Shown one piece after another: positions 1-11,784 of a stretch of 64,000 nucleotides of DNA. The stretch is from Rhyzopertha dominica. Its lineage: Eukaryota; Arthropoda; Insecta; Coleoptera; Bostrichidae. The DNA lies in the NCBI GenBank assembly GCA_025024175.1, contig QCXZ01000064.1:12834001-12898000 (forward strand), read 5' to 3'. The notes beneath the pieces are model-generated. The model worked only from the letters and a program-made list of their open reading frames with translations. It was not told where the DNA came from and searched no databases. Every line of letters begins with the position of its first letter. Within the stretch, counting starts at the first letter, position 1. A program made the translations under genes and the position numbers.

Positions 1-1009
1 AAACCATACCGTTTACTGACGACAGTATACACTGGTAACATTGAATGCATGGGCTGGGTGCGATCAAGCACGCGGCAGAAGTTAAGTGCAAATAAATTAA
101 AACTAAATTAAACTCGTTCCGCGACTTAAGTACCTGAGAGGCACACGTTAATCAGTTATGGGAGAGATTGTGCAGAGCGATTTACCTGTTGAGGAGTCTA
201 AAATGGGAGCTTTCAACCGACGTCTTGGTATGTACATACCTATTCACTTTTTGAGGCAGCTGAGAGCTACGCAATTTTGGTGTGGGGTCACAGTAATCAT
301 GCTGACAGAATATTTGCATTACCGAGCCGTACGGTTCGATCCATTACAAGTTTAAACTTTAGAGATGATGTTAGAGCAGAAATAAAAATACAAAAGCTTG
401 ACTGTCCCATCTTTGTTTATTTACCACTGTATTATGTTTATATACAAACATATGTATCATTATCATACTCACAGTAAGATACAAGTAACAATAACAAATT
501 GAGTTTGGATTTCTTGAGATTAAAGAAAAGCAGAACTTCTTTTAGCCATCAAGTCCCGGCGAAGATCATCACTCTGTCTCCAAACATGTTAAAACAAAAA
601 TAAAACAATAACTGCTGATCCAGCGTGCCTACTGGGGTGTCAAAGATCTTTTAGAATGTACGTGAATGTCATGTACCTATGATTATTTGTACTTTTTACT
701 TTTTATTTGTTCTGAACAAATAAATTCTAAATTCTATAAATTTCTGCAAGCAACTAGGATATCGTGCCTTAATTTTTACGCAATGCTGTATGGCCTAGTT
801 TTGCTAACTTTATCTTCTAAATATTTCCAAAGAAAAAGTCAAGTACATTCCTGCCGCTGAGCAGTAGGTACCTCCTGTTTGAAACGCTTAAGTTATGAAT
901 TTTGTGAGGTTTGTAATTTTCTGTTTATTTGCCAAACTGTTGTGGGCTATCTGGCGAACGGAATGGGTTGGATTCTGAGCAATCTAAAATTATTAATATA
1001 CAAGCAGCA
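1..1009. other. Unassigned AT-rich DNA
   Basis: I see no coding region, RNA gene or repeat boundary here. The short open frames lack recognisable motifs. Positions 998-1009 are the left copy of the 12-bp duplication that flanks the next element. Confidence 0.5.
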
Positions 1010-1402
1010 AAATGCATGCCTATGCTGTGCACTGCCAACTGCAGATAGATCTATTTCGCTATCATTATAGCTTATCAGTGCAGTTTAGGTTTAGTACAGA
1101 CAGCACGGTATAGAACTGGTTTTGTCTATATACCAAAGGCTTAATATGATGTAAGTGGAAATTTAGATGGCAATGCAATCTGTCAGCATTACACTGACAT
1201 TATGACAAAGCCACCTAACTGACATTATGGGAACTACTTCCTAAAGGAAGTGACCTGTAGTCTAACAAGTTAGCATGCACATGCATACATCAATTTGACA
1301 GCAGGCTCCCACAGCACTTTTTGCAAGCTAGGTGGCTTAGTCATCATGTCAGTGTAATGCTGACAGATGGCATTGCCATCTAAATACCATCTAAATTCTT
1401 AC
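1010..1402 (+). mobile_element. Fold-back repeat family, copy 1 (393 bp)
   Basis: This segment is flanked by an exact 12-bp direct repeat, ATACAAGCAGCA, at 998-1009 and 1403-1414, which looks like a target-site duplication. It starts AAATGCATGCCTATGCTG and ends CTAAATTCTTAC. Inside, about 55 bp at 1159-1215 (GATGGCAATGC, CTGTCAGCATTACACTGACA, GCCACCT) recurs inverted at 1330-1386. The middle carries TACTTCCTAAAGGAAGTGAC and CACTTTTTGCAAGC. The same modules occur at 8492-9143 and 29551-29815, so this is a dispersed family. It has no coding capacity. A duplication this long is unusual for cut-and-paste elements and more like target-primed insertion, but no poly(A) tail is seen. The family is unknown to me. 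Confidence 0.75.
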
Positions 1403-1414
1403 ATACAAGCAGCA

Positions 1415-2700
1415 GTTTACCATTGCCTCAGATTGTTGTCATTGTTCAATATCAAATTTGCAGTTCTGGGTTTTACCACGTTACCGTTTTCTCGAATAAT
1501 TCTATGTAATTTAAAAGAATAAGTTTTGTGGTATATTCAGCGGAAGTTAGTTCTGTTTTTTTTACAATAGTGTAGTTATATATCAACTTCTTGACCAGCG
1601 AAGCTCATTTTTGCATGGGACTTGTAGTAATGCAGCCGATTACGGCAACAACTTTCAATAAAAAACTGTTTTTGTACATTTTTAACGTAATCCGTTAGTA
1701 GATTACTAAATATCATTTAAACAAAAAAATTAAAAAAAAATGTCAAAGAACGTTGACGATGATTACAAGCTTCCAATACGCAAACGATTGTGCTTTTATA
1801 TCCATGTATTTTGTATTCCAAAATACTACACCGAGCAATTAAAGTATTTATTTACATTTTGAGATTCGTCTAGCAAGAGGAAATAAAGGGTTTTTTTCTG
1901 GGTTGGCTCTGTCGTGTATATTGTAGTAAGCGAATAATGTTCGTAGGAATGATTAGTACTGTTTACTGTCGCGGAAATAAGAAAACACCGGCACAGTCTA
2001 GCATTATTATCTCAGATTATTCTCAGCTTCATGTAACACAAACTTGACATTGCACTCACCTAAATGATGTGCAAATATTTTCGCCCAACACGCAAGCCGT
2101 TAACTCGCGGAAATAATCTTGTTTATTTGTTTTGTTCGGCTACTCTCATTACCACGTGCAAAAAATCTTGGATGTGCTCCTGTCGATAAAAATAATGCAC
2201 CTATCAGTTTCAAAACAAAGATGATGTAACACGATGCGCTACCAGGAGTGCTGGTATTTTTAACACAAGNAGGTTTACTAACAGGGGTCATCAAATTTGA
2301 ATTCGTGCAGAAAATACCCGACCCTCCGTATCTGCTTTGGATTCACCTACTATCTTTGTTTATTATATTATTCAAAGTTCAGGAATTATCGGCATTTTCA
2401 TATGTTAGGACGATTCCCGATTTCTTCGTTTTATTAGCAGCCTTACTTTCTCTTTAAAAAATTAACATTAAGGTAATTGATGGCTGGGCGTATCGCCAAA
2501 TGAGCTTCACATTTAGCTAGACCAGAGGCAAGGTCTTGAATTTGAAATTATATTTAAAAGGTTTACCATACATGATTTATTATTTGGTTACTAAATGTGT
2601 CGTTTGGTTTCGCTAGGAAATTGGTTACAGGGAAATGAGCAGTGTTTGAAACTGAAACCAGCAGAGCTATGCGTCCACTAATGCAAACTGTCTTTATCTA
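1415..2700. other. Unassigned AT-rich DNA
   Basis: No coding region or repeat was recognised. There is one undetermined base at 2270. The short open frames around 2100-2457 run through that base and show no family motif. Confidence 0.45.
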
Positions 2701-2706
2701 TATAAT

Positions 2707-3185
2707 CAGTTCTTAGTTGTATTCAAATTTACGCCACTTCTTCTTCATGCGTGCTAGTGCCCGAGCCAGCTTCTACGTCGTTTCTGTCTTCCAGAATTTT
2801 TCTAATGTTGTTTTCCCAGCTTATGCCCGCCCCTGTTCCTTCGTACTGTGGCCTTGTTTCCCGTACAACTTTAAGCTGCATTTCCTTATTCATTCTTTGG
2901 AGATGACCAAATCAGCTCATTTGACTCTGATATGGTCGTTTTGTAGTTGATATTCCCTTGTGACACCATCTACTCTTCCGCATTTTAACTCGCATCCGAA
3001 TATAAGCATAGGTCTACGATATATGTGGCTTTAAACGCTTTAATTTTTGTTTAGTTCGAAACTTCTTTTTTGTTAAGCAGTGGTATTTCTATTGCATGGT
3101 AGTTGCTTTGCTGATTCTTTCTTCTATTTCTGGTTCTTCATTGTCCTCTTACAATTATTTAAACGTTTAAAGCATATTTTAAACA
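2707..3185 (-). pseudogene. 3' tail of an RTE-like LINE, decayed
   Basis: Read on the minus strand, this segment resembles the C-terminal tail that follows reverse transcriptase in RTE-like LINEs. It shows a stretch like GHLQRMNKEMQLKVV, then a Gly/Arg-rich GRHKLGKQ-type stretch, then a Trp/Arg segment. Upstream on the same strand is a degenerate LIFGCELKCG-like patch, where such proteins have LIYGSE. The pieces lie in different frames and are interrupted by stops, so this is a relic. No RT core is present. Assignment to the RTE group rests on the order of these motifs and on the related RT scrap at 32.3-32.6 kb, and is moderately secure. Confidence 0.5.
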
Positions 3186-5535
3186 CATACATGCATTTTT
3201 GTAAAGCGATATGCGTCTCTGCAGAGAGCATGTCATTATCAAATAAATAAAACAAAATTAATAATCCGTATATTCGCACAGACATATATTTCCTCCTGAA
3301 AACCGTACAATTATGTACAATACTCCAAAATTAGATTGCCATCAATTTTCCCATTTTATGCCTAGGCATAATGTTGTTTGACGCCGAAAACCGCTTTTTT
3401 TACTTAATTGGTAAATACTTAGGTAATTAATTCGATAATGATTAAACCATACAAAAAATTTTCTAAGGTAGGTACTGAAAATGTAATTTTCAAAGCTACC
3501 TTTGATTCTTTTTCAATGTTATATTAAATTTTTGATACACAAGACCTTTTTTAAGTCTTGGATTTACTACAAATGGTTCCAACAAAATAATTCCTTCTGG
3601 GTTTACTAAAGTTTTATAGCTTTGCTTTCATTATTTGCTCTTCGCCTTGCCATAGTGCAGCAATGACGATACTTGTGTTACCATAAGCTCTTTATAATTA
3701 AATGGCTTTTTAGAAGATTTAGTTGATGTGAAATAGCAAAGGTAAAAATATGACAAAAGGCACAAAAATTATTTTGTTGCATTTTGGACTGGATATGCTT
3801 AATATTAATTCATTATAAATCATTTGTAATGTTATGTTATGATTTTGTGGTGAAAATTTATTCCTAGCCCTGAAATATCGAAATCAAAGACATGTGCAGA
3901 AAGCAAAACTTTCAGAGCGTAAAGAGTAGTATACTTACTAAGAAGAAATATGAAGTCATGCTCTTCAATTCATATAGCAAAATAGCTCAACAATTCCATG
4001 TAGACGATGAGCTATTGTTTTGTTATTGGTTCCAAGTTCCACTCAGGGAAATCAGCTTAAAGCTCTGCTGGATGACGTGCAAGAAGAGACAATAAAAACC
4101 AGGCACCTATTCAACAAAACTACTGACAATGTGGAACACCTAGAATTATAAAAATTTTATATAGGATAGGAAATAGTTGCGAAAGACCTTTCAATATAAA
4201 ATATATCAGCTTTTCATCGATGCACTAGTTTTACGTTATTGAGTTTTCTGGAATTTTAAAGGATTTTTTTTTCGTTTAACATAACAGGCGAAAATTACTC
4301 TACCTATATTACTTTATATTAATAAACATGTATATGCATTAAAGTTTATTCGAATAGAACAATTATTCCTGTTTTTTTATATTTCTACGTCGGCAACTAT
4401 ATTTCAGGAAATTAGAACTCTGTCAAAAGTCTGAAAGTTATTAAACTTATTACAATTTGTGTTACAAATATAAGTAGAAAGTATACACTGTTTATTGAAT
4501 TCACATTATTTTTTCTGCATTTACCGGTTATACAGTATCAAAATAGAATGAAGTCATTTACCTTTGCTAATTTTAAGATTTCTTTTTAGGGTATTGTATA
4601 AAAATAAATTGTATATTATATCAGGATGTCAGTGATTAACTAATGTTTTAATAATAGTTAGTGATAACCACGGACTCAACAATTATGGACTGCGCGTTGC
4701 CTATTTAGCGCGTGCGGCTAAGCGATGCTAACATACGAGAGAGAAGTTGGTTTAGGCGGCCGGAGGCAGCTAAGGGCTAAAACGTTGGATAATGCATTGC
4801 GCGCTTAAGGAATTCGACGAATATAATACAGTTTTAACTCGCTTCAGAGAGCATATTATGAAATCTTATGATACAATGTGATGCGTTGTAGAAGACTCAA
4901 ATTTTTATTTTTAACGTGAAGAAAACAGGAAACAAATACATGTACAAATTATACAGATACGCATGAACATTAAAAATAAGTACAGATCTGAAACAAAATA
5001 AACATTAAACACTTAAAAAATTACATAAATAATATATGATATAGATAATAAAAATAAAAAATAATAAAGCTTTATGCCACGCTGAAAATATGTAACACCC
5101 ATTGCATATGAGGATGCCCGCTTTCATAAGTCTCGACTTGATGTATTACAAGAAGTATCTCCATTGTACGTAAAAACGGCACTATCGATTGATTTCGTAG
5201 TAATTACATCCTGCATTTTTCAAAAAGCTAATACGTGCGATCATGGTGCTGCTAAAGTTGATTTTCAAGTTATTGTTATGCAGTGTCGTGCTACAATTTT
5301 GCATTTATATTCACTAAATGCGAACAGTAAAACTTTATATTATTAATAATTAATGACTATTAGACTCTTTTGTTGCAGTCTAAAAGTGTCAAGAAAAATT
5401 TTCATTTTTTTAAAATCCGGCACTGTTACCTTCGTCACAAACAAACATTTCTTGCACATTATTAAGTCTACAGCAGTTATGGATGTCCGTCGCTTTTTAC
5501 AAAATAAAAAAATTGCAGACTGCTTTCAAGTTCAA
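3186..5535. other. Unassigned, mostly AT-rich DNA
   Basis: I see no convincing gene or repeat. The block around 4680-4830 is visibly richer in G+C (GCGCGTGCGGC, GGCGGCCGG) than its surroundings. The frames at 5164-5589 show no family motif. Confidence 0.4.
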
Positions 5536-5816
5536 GTTCGTTACAGTGCGCTGAGAGGAGTCGCATGTGTTTACAGATGCTCCTGCTGAAAATCCATTTG
5601 TCGGTGGTTAAAATGGCAATGTTTGATCCGTTTTTACTGTGAACAAGTAGTTCTAAGTGTGTGCTATGTGCCTATACTACCACATTGTACTCATCCATCT
5701 GCTATTATTTGTTATTATTGGATAATTCTAACTCTATTAATTGATCTTAACCTGTACTACCGCTTATTTGTCGTACCGTGCAAAAGTGGAAGGTGTTTTC
5801 TTATACGCGCAAAAAC

Positions 5817-6617
5817 ATGTCCTTGCTGTGCGATACTTGTAAAAGAAAAGTGAAGCCGGGAAAAGATGTAAAGTGTTCGGGCAATAACTGTTCCAGCATT
5901 TTGCACGTGTAATGTTTGAACTATAAGGTGCCAGCTGAACTCTGGAAATGCTCTAGTTCTAGACTTCAATAAGAATCTAGGCGATTCATTATTAATTAAT
6001 GGAAACAGTAAGCTTACAAAGGACTTGGAAGGTCAAATCAGGGATTGTGTTCGAAAAATAGATGACCTCACTGCAGAATGTGTAACACTCAAAGAGGAGA
6101 AAGCAAGATTAAAAGCAGAACTTGACAAACAAGAGCAGTATACCAGACTAAATACAGTAAAAATTCTGGAGTGCATAAAGTAAGGGATGAGAACATTTAT
6201 TTCACGATAGCCCGTGTAGCCAAAGCCATGAGCATTGAAGTAACTAAAGCTGAACTGGATTGCTGTCATCGACTGAAGAAACTTCCAGGATCAACAGAGC
6301 CAAGAAAAATCGTTGTAAAATTCACATCTAGATGGAAGAACGAAGAATTTCTAGCTGCTAGAAGATCTAAGAGGACACTGTGCGTGGGCGACATCGGCTT
6401 CGAAGGGTTGAAAAACTTTGACTTAAATAAAACTGTATATATAAATGAATCCTTAACAACCACTAATCGTGTACTGATCGCCAAGTGTCGTGATTACAAA
6501 AAACGTGAAAATATCAAATACTTATGGGTTAGAAATTGCAAAATATATGTCAGAAAATCAGAAAATTCCAAAGTTTTTGTAATTAGTTCTTTAAATGATC
6601 TACGCGATGTGCACTAG
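5817..6617 (+). pseudogene. LINE ORF1: PHD-like finger, coiled coil, FP-type C-terminal domain
   Basis: This is a decayed ORF1 of a non-LTR retrotransposon, a nucleic-acid-binding protein that packages the element RNA. From ATG 5817 a Cys-rich finger is visible (CDTCKRK, CSGNNC, then His and a WKC end), like the PHD-type fingers of insect LINE ORF1 proteins. It is interrupted by an in-frame TAA. A coiled-coil stretch follows in another frame at about 6010-6170 (LKEEKARLKAEL, QEQYTRLN). The last part, 6171-6617, is open for 148 codons and carries the FP-protein-like C-terminal fold: CHRLKK, PRKIVVKF, YINESLT, YLWVRNCKIYVRK. Several stops and at least one frameshift show it is dead. It lies on the same strand as the endonuclease and RT from 7.86 kb and probably belonged to the same LINE. 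Confidence 0.75.
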
Positions 6618-7855
6618 TAAACATAGTATGTAATGATTCTTCGCGGTGTTAATTAGTAAGCTCGATGGCATTGTTTCTCTTGGGATCACATTTACCTTAT
6701 TTTTTGTTTGACTTTTTTTTGAAAAGAAGACCAGTCTTTCTAATCTCTTTGTCGGATTTGTTCTTTACTTTGATCTTATACAGAAATACACATAGAATAT
6801 TGTAATGATCCATGGAAAGGGGTCTACACAAAAGCCGCATGCGTTAACAGTAGTAAATAAACTTTGATTACATAAAAACAAAATGTGGCCACAAATAATG
6901 AATTTAGATAAAAAAAATACTTAATATAGTTACGCAACTGTGATCGTCAATTTACCCAAAGCAGGACCGTATTCGTTGTGGGACAAGCATGATGGACCAT
7001 TACAGACCCCAGAAAGTTCTTTATTACTCGCGTAAATATGAGGAGCGAGCAACACGAATATGAGACAAAATAAAACACACACATTCACCCATAATATTTA
7101 TTAACACACGAATTATGAAAATGAAATAAGTCAGCAGTTGTGAGACATTAGAATAGGAAATAACGTTCGAGAAATTAAACACTAAGAAATTAATTAAGCT
7201 GCATTTTTATAACACCTTTCGCTTATCATTTGCCAACGTGTGGTAGGAACCTGCATCAGGATTAATAGCTCCATATAAAGGCTAAGAGCGTGACCTTTGT
7301 GTCCAAGGACCCATTTAAAGTCGTCGGAACACAAAGTTGCAGGGGGAAATATTAGATAGACCCTTACATCAACTCATGAACTCACATCAGAAATTCATGC
7401 AACACTCCGAAAAATACAGCTTAATAAAACATTACTCAAATTCCGTCAAAAAAATATACCCTTTTACAGTTATTGATACCCGGATCTCACAATAGCTGGA
7501 TTAGTACAATTTAAAAAAAACAAAATTAAGACGATATGAACAGAATAAACACGAAATACCATTAAGACAAACAACAGTCACACCTTAATAAAGAAAGGGT
7601 AGTTTACCATACCTGCGACTTTGAATCCAAATTCACAAAGCACAAAAAACTGTTGTACACAATCAACAAGTGGCTCCGAACAGATTTAAAATACAACTAG
7701 TACAGGTATAAAAAAAAACACGCAAATGGCAGGTAACAATTGCTGTGAAATCCAAGTCAACTAATCGTGAAGACAGTTCTCCACCCACTCCCTTTCTTGT
7801 GTTCCTATTTCCTTAATGTCCCTAAAAATGTGTAATGTTAATTACTTCTAGCTTA
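6618..7855. other. Non-coding segment where the LINE endonuclease N-terminus is expected
   Basis: The first about 200 codons of the endonuclease should lie between ORF1 and the endonuclease fragment at 7856, but I cannot find them. The DNA is AT-rich, with several polypurine or polypyrimidine runs and no open frame. It may be another inserted non-coding element replacing part of the LINE. I could not define its ends or a target duplication. Confidence 0.4.
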
Positions 7856-8477
7856 ATACGTCAGCATGGAAACTTTTGAATGATGTCTTTGAAGCTTTCG
7901 GTCTCTCTCAGGTTGTTGATGAACCCACAAGAATTGGCCGCACTTCATCCTCATTATTAGACCTTTTTTTGTGCACTGATGGTATTGAGGTAACCAGCTG
8001 CAATGTTTTCGATACTGATATCCCAACTGACCATAGATTAGTAGTACTGAGCATATCGAAGGAGCATGTGCATACAGGTTCATATAAAACCTTTAGATTT
8101 AGAAACTTTAATAATATCATCAATGAAGACTTCTTGACCGATCTACAAGAGGTGTCTTTCAGGAACATACTTTTTGAGCGTGACTTGCAAGCTAAAGTAG
8201 ATCTATTTAACTCTCTTGTTATTAAATTATTTGACAAGCATGCGCCTTATATAACTATCAATGGCCATCGCAAACGCACTGCATCGCCATGGCTCACAGA
8301 TAATATTAAGCTTCATATGAGTCTACCGGATAAAGCTCTAGTAGCATATAAAGACGTAAAACTGATGCTAAATGGAATTATTATAAGCAGTTGAGAAATT
8401 TTACAAATTCAGCAATAAAACGAGAGAAAAAAAAGCTTATTTAGGGTTTGCTGTTAAGCTGAACAGTTCCACTAAAT
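7856..8477 (+). pseudogene. LINE APE-type endonuclease, C-terminal part
   Basis: This is the second half of the apurinic-type endonuclease that nicks target DNA for LINE insertion. Read from about 7860, it shows DEPTRI followed by SSLLDLFLC, the usual 'thrown into the substrate' region. Then comes TDHRLVVLSI, where the catalytic Asp-His pair of the SDH motif lies. After it is the linker that leads to RT (SPWLTDNIK). The frame runs to 8394, then shifts. The N-terminal half with the catalytic Glu is missing. The coding text is cut by the fold-back element at 8492 and resumes at 9158. The motif spacing fits a CR1/Jockey-superfamily LINE. Confidence 0.8.
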
Positions 8478-8491
8478 ATTTATATAAAGTA

Positions 8492-9143
8492 AGAATTTAG
8501 GATGGCAGTGCCATCTGTCAGCATTACACTGACATGATGACAAAGCCACCTAGCTGCCTTAACGGGTACTACTTCCTAAAGGAAGTGACCTGTAGCCTGA
8601 CAAATTGGCATGCAACTGCATACTTTAATTTGACAGCAGGCCCCCACGGCACTTTTTGCTAACGGGCAAGAACCAACATACATTAAAATGTATGTCTATG
8701 CTGTGCTGTCTACACCTCAACCAACTGCAGACAGTACTATTTCGCTGTCATTACAGCTCATCAGTGCAGTTTAGGTCTAGTGTAGACAACACGGCATAGA
8801 ACTGGTTTTGCTTATATACCAAAGCAATGGTATGATGAAAGTAATAATTTAGGATGGCAATGCCATCTGTCAGCATTACACTGACATGATGACAAAGCCA
8901 CCTAGCTGCATTAACGGGTACTACTTCCTAAAGGAACTGACCTGTAGCCTAACAGATGGCATTGCTATCCTAAATTCTTACTTTGATCATACCATTGCTT
9001 TGGTATATAAGCAAAACCAGTTCTATGCCGTGTTGTCTACACTAGACCTAAACTGCACTCATGAGCTGTAATGACAGCGAAATAGTACTATCTGCAGTTG
9101 GTTGAGGTGTAGACAGCACAGCACAGCATAGACATGCATTTTA
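8492..9143 (-). mobile_element. Fold-back repeat family, copy 2 (652 bp) inside the LINE
   Basis: This copy is flanked by an exact 14-bp direct repeat, ATTTATATAAAGTA, at 8478-8491 and 9144-9157. Read on the minus strand it begins TAAAATGCATGTCTATG and ends CCATCCTAAATTCT, the same termini as copy 1. It holds a large near-perfect palindrome: the arm at 8683-8870 is the inverse of 8952-9143, separated by about 81 bp. The segment before the palindrome repeats the GCCACCTAGCTG / TACTTCCTAAAGGAAGTGAC module. No protein is encoded. Apparent open frames here (8886-9071, and 9134 onward) are artefacts of the repeat. Its duplication lies within LINE coding sequence, so it inserted after the LINE. Confidence 0.85.
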
Positions 9144-9157
9144 ATTTATATAAAGTA

Positions 9158-9318
9158 TTTAAAAATCTAAATGTACACATTAAAAATAAACATGTCGACC
9201 TACCTGGTCATCTGTGCAATGTTGAAAATATAAATAACTTTTTTATCCAGTCTTTTCAGTCCGACAGTAACCCTGATGACGAAATATTAGCAAGTTTGCT
9301 TTACATTGTTTCTAATAG
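9158..9318 (+). pseudogene. LINE linker between endonuclease and RT
   Basis: This short piece of the same LINE lies between two insertions. It encodes the linker before the RT domain (HLCNVENINNFFIQSF, then DDEILASLL). It has no catalytic residues. The text is interrupted at 9318 by the LTR element. Bases 9315-9318 (ATAG) are repeated at 14470-14473, where the LINE text resumes. Confidence 0.75.
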
Positions 9319-9814
9319 TGTCGCACCCTGGGGTTTAGGGTGCGCGCTGTTTGCCTTGCCGAAGACTAGTACCTGAAACAGAACTCGGGACAAGGGCAGG
9401 AGTGATACGACTTAGGTCGCTTTAACATAATAATTTATTAACAACAAATAAAATAAATCTGTAAACAAACACAGACACATAAAGTAAGTAATAAAACGTT
9501 AATAAAGACAAAAGTAATCAAACAAACATTCTTGGAACTTACATTGTTGCTCGAGGGTCAGCTCCTGCCTGGGGGTCTTCGAGTCTAAGTATTAGACTGG
9601 TTTATGATTGATTATTTGCACTATTTATACTAGAATAAGCGCATACGTCACATAGATCGTACGACGCGTAAACTGCTGAACTAGCGCATAATCCGCCGTT
9701 CACGGGAAGTGCATTGAACATAAAAATGCTGATACTAACGTTAACAATGAAGTAAACTAAGAATTATAGTTGAATTGAATAGAAATAAATTTGGAAAATA
9801 TTCTCTGCTTGACA
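9319..9814 (-). repeat. 3' LTR of the gag-only element
   Basis: This 496-bp direct repeat matches 13974-14469. On the minus strand it begins TGTCAAGC and ends GGTGCGACA. It carries TATAAATA (plus 9622-9629) and AATAAA-like signals further along, as expected for an LTR promoter and polyadenylation region. Confidence 0.9.
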
Positions 9815-9828
9815 TTTGCCCCCTTCTT
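9815..9828 (-). other. Polypurine tract
   Basis: On the minus strand the purine run AAGAAGGGGGCAAA lies directly upstream of the 3' LTR start. This is the position and composition of a plus-strand primer of reverse transcription. Confidence 0.75.
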
Positions 9829-10214
9829 GAAAAAGCTGGCCCTCCAGCTTTCACTGGAGTTTAAAAAAATACTAAAAATGTTAACTATCGCAAACTGAAA
9901 TAGATGTGTAATGAAAAATTATATTTTGACCAGATCTACAAACTGATTGGCGAAAAAAAAATTAACATACATCATTGGCCCATTTCAAAGTCTACAATGT
10001 TGTAATTAATGTCTTTCTCACACACACTTGCGGTCACACAAATTTTGAGTACGGCACTGTTCACTTTGCACTGGATACGGCTCTGTTCATGTTTTCACTA
10101 ATTGCAGTCTTTGGTATCAAGTTGCACTTGCGATGAGTAGGCGATTGCGGTTGTTGCTTGGGATGACCTTCATTACGGCCGGTTGAGATTTCTGTAGATT
10201 CAGCAAATTTGGTG

Positions 10215-10625
10215 TTATTTACCAACTCCGTTGTATTTCTTTATTAATGTACTGGTTGGATGCTGCTGGTGGTTCTTCAGCTTGTCGAGTGAATACTTCA
10301 CCCTGAAGCTATCTTGTGGGTCAATAGGTGAAGTCTTCGGTTTTCTTGTGGTGTCTTCTTTGGATAGTGCTAATTTTTTGAGGAAATTAGGGATGGGAAG
10401 GTGTGACTTTTGAATTCTTGTGTAGGCGGTCCAGTCTCGCTTTGCTTTTCTGGAATTGATTATGGTGTTGGTATACGCTATGTCGTCATACTCGCCTTTG
10501 GAGTCGAACGTGGAGCCAGTACTTCGAAAATTTTGGCGGTCAACTTCATCTTGCTGCCAGTATATCGTGACTGTTCGTGTGATGTGTGGGCGTGTGTGCG
10601 GGCCATGCCATGAAAAACAAACCAA
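10215..10625 (-). CDS. Small unassigned frame inside the gag-only element (136 codons)
   Basis: This minus-strand frame has the element's own polarity and lies between the gag-type frame and the 3' LTR. It is rich in Lys, Arg, Ser and Thr, and I see no known domain, membrane segment or zinc motif. It could be a short accessory frame made from a spliced RNA, or a chance frame. Opposite-strand frames of 60-67 codons overlap it, which weakens the case for coding. I have no basis for a function. Confidence 0.25.
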   Translation of the reverse strand: MVCFSWHGPHTRPHITRTVTIYWQQDEVDRQNFRSTGSTFDSKGEYDDIAYTNTIINSRKAKRDWTAYTRIQKSHLPIPNFLKKLALSKEDTTRKPKTSPIDPQDSFRVKYSLDKLKNHQQHPTSTLIKKYNGVGK

Positions 10626-11784
10626 AAAATGGTAAGTAAATTTCTATTATAGTATACTTTTTATATACGAATTTTGATTTTAACATTTAACTTGTACTTT
10701 AGTGTTTGTGCCTACTTAATAATCCGTTTACCTATCTATAAAAGATTCATAAAATCTTACCTACGTTTACTTATTTGTAAATACATCTAAATTCTATTTA
10801 AATCATTTTACCTATCTTAAATATATTGTACAAAATTTTAATTTGCTTGTTAATCTTAACCTCTCTTAATTATTTTCCTATAGAAATAATTCTATTATAT
10901 ATGGTGTAAATATCCTAAACCTTGTAATTACTAGTATAATTATCTTTTTTTTCGTCTATAATAATGACGTTGTTTAAGTGTTCTAAATTTAAGCAAATTA
11001 AACCTTATTAAATAATTTTGTGTAGGTACCTACTTTTAAAAAAAAATTACAGTTAACTCATTAATTTCGTGATCGCAGGATTTGTGGTTAGTACCGTTGG
11101 TTAATGTTATTTGTTTTGATTAGTACCCATATAAATAAGACCAAGTTAGTGTACATGCATAATTTTAGAGAGAACCCATTCTGTAATTTTCTCACTTCAC
11201 ACACATGCATTTTCTTTGCTCACTTTTATTTGCGCATTTACTGTAAATGATGCTGCAGCTTTTGAAAATTTTGCATTTTTGTACAATAACTGTTCTATAA
11301 CGATGGCGAGGATCGAGGAGAACTTATGGGACGTGCTTTGTGAAACAAAACACGTAGGACCATACTGCATTAAAAATTATTTGCCAGGTCTCCCGATTTT
11401 CAATAATTTCACTTATAGCTGCAGTAGCTTTTTCTGACAAGCAATACGTCCTTTGAATATCCCTTTCTTTAAAAAAATTTTTATCTTTATAGCGCATTTT
11501 TTCATTTAGGATCCTTGTGAATTCACTTTCTAGGCGTTCATCTTTTCTAGAATGTGCACACCTCGAGGATTAGTTTTCTATAACGTTCGTTTGCCATGGC
11601 TTGACGTCTTCCGGAAGATACTGATCAGCTGGTAAGTATTAATCCTGCGACCTAACCTGATTATGTACAAATTCTTAACGTTTACTACTAATAATTTTCT
11701 CTTCAATTAACCATATATTCGAAACCTTATTTCGTCGCTAACGTTTTCAAATATCCTTGTAGATACCTGCCCTTTATTTATAAG

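Noticed and set aside
8886..9071. 61-codon frame
   Set aside because: It lies wholly within the palindromic fold-back element and has no family motif.
9134..9376. 80-codon open frame
   Set aside because: It is a chimera that starts in the fold-back element end, crosses the LINE linker and finishes in the LTR, so it is not a gene.
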